Assembly (NCBI GenBank): GCA_031291095.1
Contig: JARLJR010000091.1
Span: 1 to 64,000 of the forward strand
Reading direction: 5' to 3'
From: Legionella sp.
GTDB lineage: Bacteria > Pseudomonadota > Gammaproteobacteria > Legionellales > Legionellaceae
DNA: 64,000 bases
Every line of letters begins with the position of its first letter. The first letter of the stretch is position 1. A program made the translations under genes and the position numbers. A model generated the notes under the pieces. The model was not told the DNA's origin, did no database searches, and was given only the letters and a program-made list of their open reading frames with translations. Positions 25,898-35,532 of this stretch are shown one piece after another.

Positions 25898-27727
25898 ATG
25901 ACAGGCTTAAAAGATTTAGTTAAAACGATTGATGAAAATAAAGAAATTGGTAGCTTTTCAAAATCACATAAAACCATAGGCAACAGCCATACATATAGAA
26001 TTCCTTTTGCATCAAAACCATCACAACAAGTTATTGCAGCGCTTGGTGGTCCTGAAACTTATGATAAGCATGCCTTACTTACCACTCAAAAAGATATAAA
26101 AACAACCGGCAATTCCAAAGTAAAAGTAAGTGGTTTTGCGCCGAACACACCGGAAAGTACATTAACCCTTAGTGGAAAACGCCTGGACCGCCTATTCAGC
26201 AGCGCTAAAATTTATGTGGATACCAGTATTTTCCCCCCAGGCCACTACCAAAAAACGCTAGCGGAAAAATTAATACAGCAAAAAAAGTTACCTAAAGAAA
26301 ATAATAAGGTGGATTGGGAAAACCTCGCTGTTGCCGTCTGCCATGCGCAAGAGATCGATTTACTAGTAACAACGAGTGTAAGTAGTCATGGAAGAGCTCA
26401 TACAACGGTTCGGCCCAGCGCCAGCATTCATTCAAAAGCCCCTGCCTTTCTTCTCCTTTCTAGCCCTAAACTTAATCTCAATAGCGATCACAGCAAAGCG
26501 CTAAAAGAGAAAGACGAACAATTAAAATTTATTACCAGTATGTATCGCAACCTCTTCAATGCAGCAGTTTCTGAGCAGCGTGAGTATATCGTGATGCCCG
26601 CGGCAGGGTTAACCAATCATGGCGGTAGTCCTGAGATGCACTTTAGTGCCCTGATGGCTGTTGCTCAAGAATATCCGACTTTAAATATTATTTATAATGC
26701 AGCTAACCATAAAGACGCATTTGATAGCGCGTTAAAAACTGCAAACAATCCAGCTAACGTCGCTCGTACGACCAAGGATATTATTGCGGTTGCAGATTAT
26801 TTGATGAATACTGAAGGGAAATCTTGCGCTATTTATAACCCCTCAAGCAGTAATGTAGTCTATGGACTTAGCGATGTAGGGGAACACTGGCAATCTGCGA
26901 CGCTTACTATAGGAACAAATCCAGGGAAAACATTACAAGCCTATATTGGTACTGTATCAACGGCCCCATTAAACAGCTATGGTATTAATCCAGGAGCCTT
27001 TACGAATATTGTGGAACGCAACTTAGCCCAACTTGCAGCAACACAAAAAAATGAGAGCACTCCGGTGGGTGAAGTGGAGAAAAGCCCAACCCCAGTGCCA
27101 ACCAATACGGATGCCTCTCCTATTGTGATAGAAAACCCCGTAGAACAAGGCGAACACGATACCGTGGAGACCCATGAGGATCCAGTACTTCCCCCCCCAG
27201 TGCCAATGAGTACTCCTATTCCTACCAATCAAGATGCTCCCGTAACTAATGCTCAACCCTCCGCTGAGCAAAAACCTATACCCTCTTCATCAGTTGATGT
27301 TCCGGTGATAGAGCCAATTCCACCACGAAGAAAATCGTCTTCAGGTTCCATTGGCATGTTTCCTCCCGTTGTTGAAGATCCCAAATCAAGTACCGATACA
27401 TCAGTTCAAAACTCATCATTAAGCCCTGAGCAACTGAATGAAGTTAATGATGCAATCAGTAATTTGTTTAAAGAGATTCATAGCTGCTGGCCTTACCCTA
27501 ATAAGACATTAAAGCAAACGAAACTGGAGGCACTCAACGCTCTGATAACCAACTCGTATACGATGAGTGTGGCTGAGGCAGTGGGACAGGTCAAAAATGA
27601 TTATCCAACCGCACTAGCTGGACATACGGTATTTGGGCTTTCCAAGGCAGGATATGTAAGCACTCGAACTCGAGATTTGTTGGATAGGTTAGAAGCTGCG
27701 GACGCTCGGTTAACGCTGGTTCTGTAA
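25898..27727 (+). CDS. Orphan protein with proline-rich linker, effector candidate
   Basis: 609 residues from ATG 25898 (AAGGAG 8 bases upstream; a GTG at 25892 is closer than is usual). No signal peptide. Residues 1-370 look globular alpha/beta, with IVMPAAGLTNHGGSPEMHFSAL and TLNIIYNAAN faintly recalling nucleotide-binding or macro-like folds; this is weak. Residues about 385-500 are a Pro/Thr/Ser-rich low-complexity linker. The last 100 residues form a helical module (LNEVNDAISNLFKEI ... KTLKQTKLEALNALI ... STRTRDLLDRLEA) similar in pattern to C-terminal modules I recall in Legionella effector-type proteins, unverified. Confidence 0.6.
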   Translation: MTGLKDLVKTIDENKEIGSFSKSHKTIGNSHTYRIPFASKPSQQVIAALGGPETYDKHALLTTQKDIKTTGNSKVKVSGFAPNTPESTLTLSGKRLDRLFSSAKIYVDTSIFPPGHYQKTLAEKLIQQKKLPKENNKVDWENLAVAVCHAQEIDLLVTTSVSSHGRAHTTVRPSASIHSKAPAFLLLSSPKLNLNSDHSKALKEKDEQLKFITSMYRNLFNAAVSEQREYIVMPAAGLTNHGGSPEMHFSALMAVAQEYPTLNIIYNAANHKDAFDSALKTANNPANVARTTKDIIAVADYLMNTEGKSCAIYNPSSSNVVYGLSDVGEHWQSATLTIGTNPGKTLQAYIGTVSTAPLNSYGINPGAFTNIVERNLAQLAATQKNESTPVGEVEKSPTPVPTNTDASPIVIENPVEQGEHDTVETHEDPVLPPPVPMSTPIPTNQDAPVTNAQPSAEQKPIPSSSVDVPVIEPIPPRRKSSSGSIGMFPPVVEDPKSSTDTSVQNSSLSPEQLNEVNDAISNLFKEIHSCWPYPNKTLKQTKLEALNALITNSYTMSVAEAVGQVKNDYPTALAGHTVFGLSKAGYVSTRTRDLLDRLEAADARLTLVL

Positions 27728-27781
27728 TTCGGAAGTATTATTTAGCAAGAAAAACTTAACGGTATGTAGGGGCTGAGAAAA

Positions 27782-27811
27782 TGTATCCTGGTTGCAAACA
27801 ATCAGGATACA
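27782..27811. terminator. Hairpin between convergent genes
   Basis: TGTATCCTG (27782-27790) pairs with CAGGATACA (27803-27811), extended inward by TTG/CAA. It lies between the end of the 609-residue gene and the end of galU. No U-run follows on either side, so termination is likely but not certain. Confidence 0.5.
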
Positions 27812-27824
27812 CTTAACGATTCAA

Positions 27825-28721
27825 CTACTCTAAATCCTGAGCTACTTGTTTGATAAACTCTTTGAATGGTTCTTCCAATTCAGCACGTTTCAAAGCATAA
27901 GTTACATTCGCTTTGATATAACCTATCTTCGAACCACAATCAAAATGCGAGCCATTAAAGCGATAAATGTGGACATTTTCTCGTGAGAGTAAGCCATGAA
28001 TTGCGTCGGTAAGTTGCAATTCATTATTCTTAGTCATTGTATTTTTTTCTAACATACTAAAAATTTCTGGAGGAAGAATATAACGACCTAATATTGCTAA
28101 ATTCGAATCAATTTCATTAGCCATAGGCTTTTCAATCAACGCCTCCACCTTAGTTTCATCTGGATCATTGCTGCGCAAAGCAACAATTCCATAATGATGA
28201 CGCATGCTTGGGTCAACCTCTTTTGTTGCTAAGACACAAGAGATATCCTCATTCGATTCATATAATGAAATCATATTTTTTAAACAAGAACTATTAGGTT
28301 CTTCCATCAAATCATCAGGTAGAATAACAGCAAAGGGTTCATTACCAATTAATTTTTTGGCACATAAAATTGCATGCCCAAGCCCTAATAAATCCACTTG
28401 TCGTAGATAAACATTAGTGACGTTTGGAGGCAAAATATGATGGATTAATGAAAGTAACTGTGACTTTCCATCCTGGCTTAATTTATTTTCCAAATCCGTA
28501 TTTTTATCAAAATAATCTTCAATATCGACTTTATTTTGACTGGTCACGAAAATAAGTTCATTAATACCTGCATCGATGGCTTCTTGAACAGCATATTGAA
28601 TTAATGGGGTATCAATAACAGGTAACATTTCTTTTGGAATTGTTTTAGTGATAGGGAGAAAACGTGTACCAAACCCCGCTACTGGAAATACAGCCTTTGT
28701 AATAGAACCCTTCTGTCTCAT
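27825..28721 (-). CDS. galU: UTP-glucose-1-phosphate uridylyltransferase
   Basis: 298 residues from the ATG at 28719-28721, chosen over an upstream GTG at 28745 because AAGGAG lies 9 bases before it. It makes UDP-glucose for polysaccharide and LPS sugars. Seen: AVFPVAGFGTRFLPITKTIPKEMLPV (nucleotide-binding loop with the catalytic Lys region), FVTSQNK, AILPDDL-like FAVILPDDLMEE, ALIEKP and DCGSKIGYIKANV. It stands alone, upstream of a repeat-bearing gap. Confidence 0.93.
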   Translation of the reverse strand: MRQKGSITKAVFPVAGFGTRFLPITKTIPKEMLPVIDTPLIQYAVQEAIDAGINELIFVTSQNKVDIEDYFDKNTDLENKLSQDGKSQLLSLIHHILPPNVTNVYLRQVDLLGLGHAILCAKKLIGNEPFAVILPDDLMEEPNSSCLKNMISLYESNEDISCVLATKEVDPSMRHHYGIVALRSNDPDETKVEALIEKPMANEIDSNLAILGRYILPPEIFSMLEKNTMTKNNELQLTDAIHGLLSRENVHIYRFNGSHFDCGSKIGYIKANVTYALKRAELEEPFKEFIKQVAQDLE

Positions 28722-28902
28722 GGAACGATACTCCTTTATCACCACAACTTTAAATTGAGTATAGTTAACAGAAATGAAAGTGCCAAAAAAAGCATAATAT
28801 TATTTATTTTCAAGCACTAGCGAAGGATAAACATGATCCAATATGACTCAAATTGATCCACTGCCATAGCTTGTAATAAACACTCAAGATGGATGTAAGT
28901 TT

Positions 28903-28992
28903 CGTCATTGCATTGCGAAGAACATAAAACGAAGCAAACCTGGAGTGCGAGGCACAGAACCCTGGGTTGCTTCACTTCGTTCGCAATGACGG
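28903..28992. repeat. Palindromic element of the CGTCATTGC family
   Basis: The left end CGTCATTGC...GAAGAAC..GAAGCAAACC and the right end GGTTGCTTCACTTCGTTCGCAATGACG form a long imperfect inverted repeat. This family (CGTCATTGCGA ends) is widespread in many bacteria. It lies in the 370-bp gap between galU and truD, which otherwise shows no gene. A half-copy is near 10232. Confidence 0.7.
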
Positions 28993-29091
28993 CAGGATTT
29001 TTAAGTTTAGAGGTAAGATCCTAGATTAATTTATACCTCAGATCTTTTCTTATTTCATTTTAAAACTCGATGCCGCGGCACCAATACCCTC

Positions 29092-30105
29092 TTAATATAA
29101 AACCAATTCCCGCAGGACCGCTGTGGCATAAGCCCCAGCAGGTAAAATAAAAGACAACTTAGCAACCTGGTCTTGAATCACACAATCAAATTGTTCCACA
29201 TGCAAAATATTTGCCCGCCAGGCTTCCTCCAATCCCACACGTTCCAATCCAGCCAACCAATGTTGCCAATCAGCATAGATTTTATCGATCAAGGTCAAAG
29301 CCTCTCCTTGAACCTTATGCTTACTTTTTCCAGCTAAAGGGCTGGCTGGGGAAATATCCTTATCCCTAATGCGTTGCATTAAGTCTTCTTGTACCTCATC
29401 GATAACAAAAATACTCTTTGAGCCACTAAGTTGCATCACATCTCCGGCCAAAGGAGTGTTCCAGGTTTGCTCACGAACGCGATGAGCCAAAATTAAATTG
29501 AAAATCCATGAACGCGCGGCTGAACAATACATTCCTTTACGAAAACGATCTTTTACTTTACGCCCCTGCACCAACATCTCTTCGGCCCGACTTAGATTGC
29601 CTGCATCATGGCCAAATCGTTGCTCACCAAAGTAATTAGGTACACCTGTTTTTTTAATTGCTTCCACACGCTGTAAAAACGCCGCCTCATTTGTGAGATC
29701 ACGCAAACGTATAACAAACTGGTTGCCCGTTAAAAATCCAGGCTTAAGCTTTTTATGATGACGAGTACATTCCAAAACGCGCCATCCCGGTGCTGAAAGC
29801 TGTTCAATCCCAGGAATTTCCTCTCCTGGCGCATGCACGCTTAGCCATTGAGTAGTTAATGCTTGGCGATCTTTTAATCCAGCATAACTAATCATTTTAA
29901 CTGGCTTATTAATTAAGGAAGCAAGAGACTTCACCACCTCTTCGGTATTCAGACCACGTTTCTCTATTCTTAAAAGAATATGTTCGCCCTGACCACTAAA
30001 GGGAGTATCAAAGAATTCGTTAACCTGAAAATCTTCAGGTACGTATTTAAAATGTGCCGTAGATTGTGGTAAACCATAAACCCGTGGCCAATCCAAAGAA
30101 TACAT
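29092..30105 (-). CDS. truD: tRNA pseudouridine(13) synthase TruD
   Basis: 337 residues, full length. The catalytic Asp79 lies in [15 protein letters not shown]. Also seen are the N-terminal [25 protein letters not shown], the [11 protein letters not shown] segment, [16 protein letters not shown] and the C-terminal [14 protein letters not shown]. It converts U13 of tRNA-Glu to pseudouridine. Confidence 0.95.
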   Translation of the reverse strand: MYSLDWPRVYGLPQSTAHFKYVPEDFQVNEFFDTPFSGQGEHILLRIEKRGLNTEEVVKSLASLINKPVKMISYAGLKDRQALTTQWLSVHAPGEEIPGIEQLSAPGWRVLECTRHHKKLKPGFLTGNQFVIRLRDLTNEAAFLQRVEAIKKTGVPNYFGEQRFGHDAGNLSRAEEMLVQGRKVKDRFRKGMYCSAARSWIFNLILAHRVREQTWNTPLAGDVMQLSGSKSIFVIDEVQEDLMQRIRDKDISPASPLAGKSKHKVQGEALTLIDKIYADWQHWLAGLERVGLEEAWRANILHVEQFDCVIQDQVAKLSFILPAGAYATAVLRELVLY

Positions 30106-30299
30106 TATTACAACCCGCCTATCTAAAAAATATCGGAAAAACTACCTGAATTAACAAATTTTAAGTGCATAGTTTAAAAATAATCCGTAAAATCTATAGC
30201 ATTTGCTGTTAACTTGGATAGATTAACATCGAAACCTAGGTAGAAACTAGGGGCTGTTACCCGTAGCCTTCGGCAACATATAACAACGAGAGATAAAGA

Positions 30300-31739
30300 A
30301 TGAATCGCCCAACTGAACTAAACTCATGGAAAAAGCTTAAAGGATGTGCCACTAGTTTACCTAAATCATCCTTGCCACAAAACGCATACGTCTCAAGCGA
30401 ACACCTTACTCTGGATTACAACGGACAGCCAATTAGTGAATCAATATTAAACCTTCTGATTGAACTTGCTCATGAAAGCAAATTGTCTGAACATATGCAT
30501 GCCCTGCTTAAAGGCGAACACATTAATAATACAGAAAACCGCCCTGCCCTACATACTGCCTTACGTGCTCAAGAGCAGGATGCAATTTATGTAAATGGCC
30601 ATAATGTAGTTCCTGATGTCACTGACGTGCGCCACAAAATGAAGGCGATTTCCACACAAATTAGAGAAGGAAAATGGTTGGGTTATACGGGTAAGCCAAT
30701 TACCGATGTGGTTAATTTAGGAATTGGCGGCTCCATGCTTGGTCCCTTCTTTTGCATCGATGCCCTAAGCGATTACGTCACAAATCAATTAAATTTTCAT
30801 TTTGTCGCGGAAGTTGATCCGAATGCCTTTGCACGCGTCAGCGCCAAATTAAATCCAGAGACAACTCTGTTCATTGTTTCCTCAAAATCATTCACGACGC
30901 CAGAAACTTTATATAACATGGAAAAAGCTTTAGCGTGGATGAATCAAGACCAACATGTAGATAAACATTTTATTGCCGTCACTGCCAATGTAGAAAAAGC
31001 GTGCGAGCTAGGCTTTAAGCAAATTCTTCCCATTTGGGATTGGGTAGGTGGTCGTTATTCGGTTTGCTCTTCCATTAATTTAATTACCTGTATTGCTATA
31101 GGCTATGAGCATTTTTCTGCTCTGCTTGCTGGAGCGCACAGTATGGATCAGCATTTCAGAACCACGGAGTTTTCCCAAAACTTACCCGTACTTTTAGCTT
31201 TATTAGGTATTTGGAATATCAACTTTTTAAATAATAACAACTTATTAATGCTGACTTATTCTGAAGATTTAAAATACCTGGTTCCCTACCTGCAACAACT
31301 GGATATGGAAAGCAATGGAAAATCAGTGAATAAACAAGGGCAGCGAATTAATTACGATACAGGCCCTATTATTTGGGGAGGCCCAGGAAATCACGCCCAA
31401 CATAGTTATTATCAACTACTGTGTCAGGGAACACGCAAAATTGCTGCGGATTTAATCAGTGTTAAAACCTTTGATCAGGAGCCCATTAATAAGATGTGTC
31501 TTGGTCATCGAAAAGTACTCACCCAAGGAGTTGCTACAGAGGATAATCCTTACAGCTATGTGCATGGGGAGGTTCCTGTAAATCACATTTCCTTAGCGGA
31601 TTCTTCTCCTAGAACACTCGGTGCGCTTATTGCTTTGTATGAGCATAAGATTTTTGTGCAAGGAGTAATCTGGAACATTAATTCATTTGATCAGCCAGGT
31701 GTAGAAAGCGCTAAGAAAATATTTAAACAATACGCCTAG
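30300..31739 (+). CDS. pgi: Glucose-6-phosphate isomerase
   Basis: 479 residues, on the short side for the family (E. coli 549) but with both SIS domains. It interconverts glucose-6-P and fructose-6-P. Seen: VNLGIGGSMLGP, FIVSSKSFTTPETLYN, IWDWVGGRYSVCSSINL, the active-site Glu/His region GPIIWGGPGNHAQHSYYQLL and the C-terminal Lys in QPGVESAKKIF. proC follows after 8 bp. Confidence 0.95.
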   Translation: MNRPTELNSWKKLKGCATSLPKSSLPQNAYVSSEHLTLDYNGQPISESILNLLIELAHESKLSEHMHALLKGEHINNTENRPALHTALRAQEQDAIYVNGHNVVPDVTDVRHKMKAISTQIREGKWLGYTGKPITDVVNLGIGGSMLGPFFCIDALSDYVTNQLNFHFVAEVDPNAFARVSAKLNPETTLFIVSSKSFTTPETLYNMEKALAWMNQDQHVDKHFIAVTANVEKACELGFKQILPIWDWVGGRYSVCSSINLITCIAIGYEHFSALLAGAHSMDQHFRTTEFSQNLPVLLALLGIWNINFLNNNNLLMLTYSEDLKYLVPYLQQLDMESNGKSVNKQGQRINYDTGPIIWGGPGNHAQHSYYQLLCQGTRKIAADLISVKTFDQEPINKMCLGHRKVLTQGVATEDNPYSYVHGEVPVNHISLADSSPRTLGALIALYEHKIFVQGVIWNINSFDQPGVESAKKIFKQYA

Positions 31740-31747
31740 GTATAAAC

Positions 31748-32569
31748 ATGAACAATAAACAGTCTATTTCCCTCATCGGCGCAGGCCATCTTGGCCGTGC
31801 GTTACTCTGCGGGCTAATCAAAAGTGGCTATCCTGCTCAATCAATTACAGTTAGTAATCGTAATCAAGACAAATTAAATCGTCTGGTGCATGAGTTGGCT
31901 GTTTTGCCCGCAACAAGCAATAACGATGCAGTCGATGGGGCCGAAATACTCATCTTAGCTGTAAAGCCTCAATTTATGCAGGATGTATGTCAAGAAATCG
32001 CCGCGAAAGTGCAAATGAAAAAACCACTCATTATTTCATTAGCGGGAGTAACGGAAATAGAACAAATTGCGCAATGGCTTGGAGTCACTGATTTAAGCAT
32101 CATCCGAGTTATGACCAATACCCCGATGGAATTTTGCAAGGGAACCTCTGCCCTGTTTGCAAACTCATGTGCCACGGACGCCCATAAAAAAATAACTGAG
32201 ACACTATTTAACACTGTAGGCTCTGCATTCTGGGTTGATAAAGAACAACTGTTAGACCCTCTGACAGCCGCTATTGGCAGTGCTCCGGCTTATGTATTCC
32301 TGTTCATGGAGGCACTACAAAAAGCGGCAGCCAGCCAAAATATTCCTGAAGCGTTAGCAGAAAAAATAGCCATTGATGTAGTAAGTGGTGCAGCAGTATT
32401 AGCCAAGCAGTCCAACTATTCTTTTGCTGAATTACGAGCAGGAGTAACGACTCCCCATGGCATTACCGAACACTCATTAAAGGCATTAGATACGGAAAAT
32501 TTTTTCACCAGCTTTAAGAAAATATATCAGGCCGCAAATGAGCGTATTGAACAAATCAAATCGAAGTAA
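31748..32569 (+). CDS. proC: Pyrroline-5-carboxylate reductase
   Basis: 273 residues, full length. It has the NAD(P)-binding GAGHLGRALLCGL, VSNRNQDKLNRL, ILAVKPQ, SLAGVT and IIRVMTNTPMEFCKGTSAL, and the C-terminal catalytic dimer region GSAPAYVFLFMEAL and LRAGVTTPHGITEHSL. It makes proline from P5C. In many gammaproteobacteria it lies between yggS and yggT; here it has moved next to pgi, with which it is probably cotranscribed. Confidence 0.95.
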   Translation: MNNKQSISLIGAGHLGRALLCGLIKSGYPAQSITVSNRNQDKLNRLVHELAVLPATSNNDAVDGAEILILAVKPQFMQDVCQEIAAKVQMKKPLIISLAGVTEIEQIAQWLGVTDLSIIRVMTNTPMEFCKGTSALFANSCATDAHKKITETLFNTVGSAFWVDKEQLLDPLTAAIGSAPAYVFLFMEALQKAAASQNIPEALAEKIAIDVVSGAAVLAKQSNYSFAELRAGVTTPHGITEHSLKALDTENFFTSFKKIYQAANERIEQIKSK

Positions 32570-32753
32570 CACGTACAAAGTCCGTGAGGGGTCTCGTGCT
32601 AAAAATGGGTCTCATGCAAGAGATCCGTCGTAAACTCCTCAGGATAGCGTGTTCCTCATATCAACGATGGCTTAGCACTAAAAAGAACAAAATACAGGCA
32701 CAACCTTTTTTTTTCGCCCTAATGGTATAAACTTAAATCAAATATACCAAATA

Positions 32754-35444
32754 ATGATCCTCATGCCCAATTTTATATTCGATGCGAGCTTTCTTAAAAG
32801 AAACCAAACGATAGAACCAGTTAATAAAGAACAGTATTCTGCGCTATATCAAGGACAAACGCCGCTCTATTTTAACGCTACCGATGATCCGAATACAAAT
32901 GCTCAATTACTAGCATTTAAAGCAGATCCTTCTTTCGACTCATTCAAGAATCAGTATGAACAAATACTCGCCAGCATTAGAAGGTGGTGCCTCGCTAATA
33001 ATGTTCCACTAATAAGAGTAAGGAGTGACGAGCCTCAAGGAATTTCAGCAATTAGATTACTTTATTATCGGTTATTTGATCCAGCCGACTTTTTTAGTAT
33101 TCGCGCTGCCATACTTTTTGATGAAGGTAAAAAGTCCTTGGAAGAATTATACTTATTATTGCACGATGAACGAATCCCATTTGATAGTAAAAAAAATGTT
33201 TTAATGAACCTCCAGGAAGGGATTGTGGTATGTGGTGATGGCACCGTAACCAATATTATCGATGCTAAAGATGATTTAAAAGCCGCAACAGGCCTAGCTC
33301 AAACTATAGCATCAGCTAAGAAAAAACTGATTCAGCAACAAATATTGAATTTTATCAATTTGAAACACTTCAACATAAAACCAGGCGAAGAAATACATCT
33401 TGGTAATGCCTTCTATGATGTTGTAGCAGATAGCTATGGTGTGGCCAAAAGAAATGATAATATTAAAATACCGGGCTCTGAAAAATATTCCAACGAGCTT
33501 ATAGCGTATATAGACACCCAACTAACTCCTCAGGTAGTAATTCGCTTTTTAACTGAGCAAATGCTACTGGATCTCAAACCACTCCAGGAAACCTTATTTA
33601 AAGAAAAAAAAACGGTAGAATGGTCTGCTGATTTCATTAATCAAGCAGAAAAACTCATCAAGCTATTTAATGATCGTTACAGCCCATTAATGACGATTGA
33701 TATGCACTCAATAATGCAAAGCGATGAAGATGGATTAATACTTAGCCCTAAACCAATTAATGAAACCTGGCTTCAAGTAACGACAATCAAACAATTCTAC
33801 AGATTATTTTGTCGGTGGAATACAATGTCCCATGCGGTAAGCCTGGAAGAAGGCTCCACTACCCTGAACTACGCTGAATCGTTTATCTGGATTGAAGAGG
33901 GTTCAGAAATAAAAAGTTGTACACCACAACAATTTTTTGCGCCATATCTTAAAGAAATGAAACCATTTACACATCGTGAAGTTACGCGACCCGGCACAAC
34001 AACAAACCAAGGAATTGAACTACTTAATCAATTATGGGCACATTACCCTAGCTATAAAAGCGAGTTGGTTCAATGTCTCCGTGACCCCGATGTTGATGTT
34101 GCTTATTTGTTAGCAGGCTCTAATGTGGAGCTCATAGAAGAAATCATCCGCAATCAACTTCAACCCCAAAGAGCATTTTCATTTGTGGTGGATCTGCACG
34201 TTGTGCGCTCATTGCATAGAGCTGAAAAATTTGACGTATTGAAGCAGCTAGGTGAATGCGGGATAATTGATACCTATAAACTGGCGCTAAATAAAGAATA
34301 TGAGCTATTAAACTCATTACTTCAGCACGATGTATTAGGCCCAGACCATTTTCATTATCCTCCCAATTATGCACTAGTAGGCCCTCATAAACATGTAGAT
34401 ATAGAGAAAACCATTTGTGTATTAGCTTCAAATCAACAATTTGACTTGATTGGTAAACTATCCGATAAAGGCTTAATTTCTGAATCCATGCTTCTATGCG
34501 TATCAACCAGCCTTAAAACTCCTGCTTTAAAGATATTGTACAATCAAAACCAAACGAACCTGATTAAGCAACTTTTTCGAAATGGTTCATTAACTACTGC
34601 ACAGCTTGCTATAGCCCAGAAATGGGAGATTCTTGGCTCTTTATTGGCAGAGGGAGCAATTCAATCTCAGCATTTGAGTTATAGAGTAGAAGCTGGAGAG
34701 CATTATCAACAAAATACCGTTTGGATTTTAATCCTTTATAATCAAATAGATTTATTCCAAAATTTACTTGATAAACAACTATTTAAAACCGATCAGTTCA
34801 TTGCTAAAGCAGGAAGTGGTACTTATAGAGGAAAAACGGCTCTCGATTGGCTCTTTCAAGCAGAGCAGTTTGATTTAATTAAATCACTGCTAGAAAGAAA
34901 AGCAATTAATGTGCTTGTACTTGCAGAAAAAAAAGAATTTTCTGTATTAGCTAAATTAATCGATCATCAGCTGTTAACTGCAGAGGATTTAAATGAAAAA
35001 GTTAGGATAACAAGAGGCACTAAATCCCCTCTCAAATTTCTTGTTAAGCACCAACAATTTGAGTTATTGCAAAAATTAGCTGAGCAAGGTCTGTTGACAG
35101 AAGGGGATCTTTCTATGCGATTAGAACCAGGTAAAAACCTTGAACAGATACTGAATGAAAATCAGCAGCAGAATTTAGTACAGCAATTAAGAGATGCAGC
35201 TGGTGCATCCTCTGCTCCAGTACGAATGGATGTGGATTATGATTTTGAAAATCCTCCTGATAGGCCGAAAAGAAAGGCTCTGGGAGAGGAATTTCATAAG
35301 GAGCTTGAACAAGAAGCACCTCCAACTAAGAAAAGGCATACTAATAATCCTCTTACATTCTTTCCCAAAGCTCCTCAAGCTAATGAGAATGGGGCTCCAT
35401 CTAATGATGTGGCACCGGATGCTTATAGGGGAAATTCGACTTAA
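32754..35444 (+). CDS. Large orphan repeat protein with basic C-terminal motifs, effector candidate
   Basis: 896 residues, no signal peptide or membrane segment; the start is ATG 32754 or 32763. The first 450 residues are mostly helical and unrecognised. Residues about 480-800 hold roughly seven degenerate helical repeats built on Q-F-(D/E)-(L/V)-(L/I)-x-x-L-x-x-x-x-(L/I) (for example NQQFDLIGKLSDKGLIS, AEQFDLIKSLLERKAIN, HQQFELLQKLAEQGLLT), ankyrin-like in rhythm but lacking TPLH. The tail has basic patches RPKRKALG and PTKKRHT about 20 residues apart, resembling a bipartite nuclear import signal. It is strikingly A+T-rich. Confidence 0.62.
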   Translation: MILMPNFIFDASFLKRNQTIEPVNKEQYSALYQGQTPLYFNATDDPNTNAQLLAFKADPSFDSFKNQYEQILASIRRWCLANNVPLIRVRSDEPQGISAIRLLYYRLFDPADFFSIRAAILFDEGKKSLEELYLLLHDERIPFDSKKNVLMNLQEGIVVCGDGTVTNIIDAKDDLKAATGLAQTIASAKKKLIQQQILNFINLKHFNIKPGEEIHLGNAFYDVVADSYGVAKRNDNIKIPGSEKYSNELIAYIDTQLTPQVVIRFLTEQMLLDLKPLQETLFKEKKTVEWSADFINQAEKLIKLFNDRYSPLMTIDMHSIMQSDEDGLILSPKPINETWLQVTTIKQFYRLFCRWNTMSHAVSLEEGSTTLNYAESFIWIEEGSEIKSCTPQQFFAPYLKEMKPFTHREVTRPGTTTNQGIELLNQLWAHYPSYKSELVQCLRDPDVDVAYLLAGSNVELIEEIIRNQLQPQRAFSFVVDLHVVRSLHRAEKFDVLKQLGECGIIDTYKLALNKEYELLNSLLQHDVLGPDHFHYPPNYALVGPHKHVDIEKTICVLASNQQFDLIGKLSDKGLISESMLLCVSTSLKTPALKILYNQNQTNLIKQLFRNGSLTTAQLAIAQKWEILGSLLAEGAIQSQHLSYRVEAGEHYQQNTVWILILYNQIDLFQNLLDKQLFKTDQFIAKAGSGTYRGKTALDWLFQAEQFDLIKSLLERKAINVLVLAEKKEFSVLAKLIDHQLLTAEDLNEKVRITRGTKSPLKFLVKHQQFELLQKLAEQGLLTEGDLSMRLEPGKNLEQILNENQQQNLVQQLRDAAGASSAPVRMDVDYDFENPPDRPKRKALGEEFHKELEQEAPPTKKRHTNNPLTFFPKAPQANENGAPSNDVAPDAYRGNST

Positions 35445-35491
35445 ATATTTAGTGGCACCTTCGCTCACATTTATCCAAGGATTATCTTTTT

Positions 35492-35524
35492 CGTGTAGGT
35501 TGAGCCATAGGCGCAACCTACACG
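35492..35524 (+). terminator. GTAGGTTG-family hairpin with T-run
   Basis: CGTGTAGGTTG (35492-35502) pairs with CAACCTACACG (35514-35524), followed by TTTT on the plus strand. It serves the 896-residue gene and lies 9 bases from the end of damX on the other strand. Confidence 0.65.
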
Positions 35525-35532
35525 TTTTGCAA

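Noticed and set aside
25890-25901. Mini leader cistron ATG TGT TCA TGA overlapping the start of the 609-residue gene
   Set aside because: The ribosome site AAGGAG touches its ATG with no spacing, while it suits the ATG at 25898.
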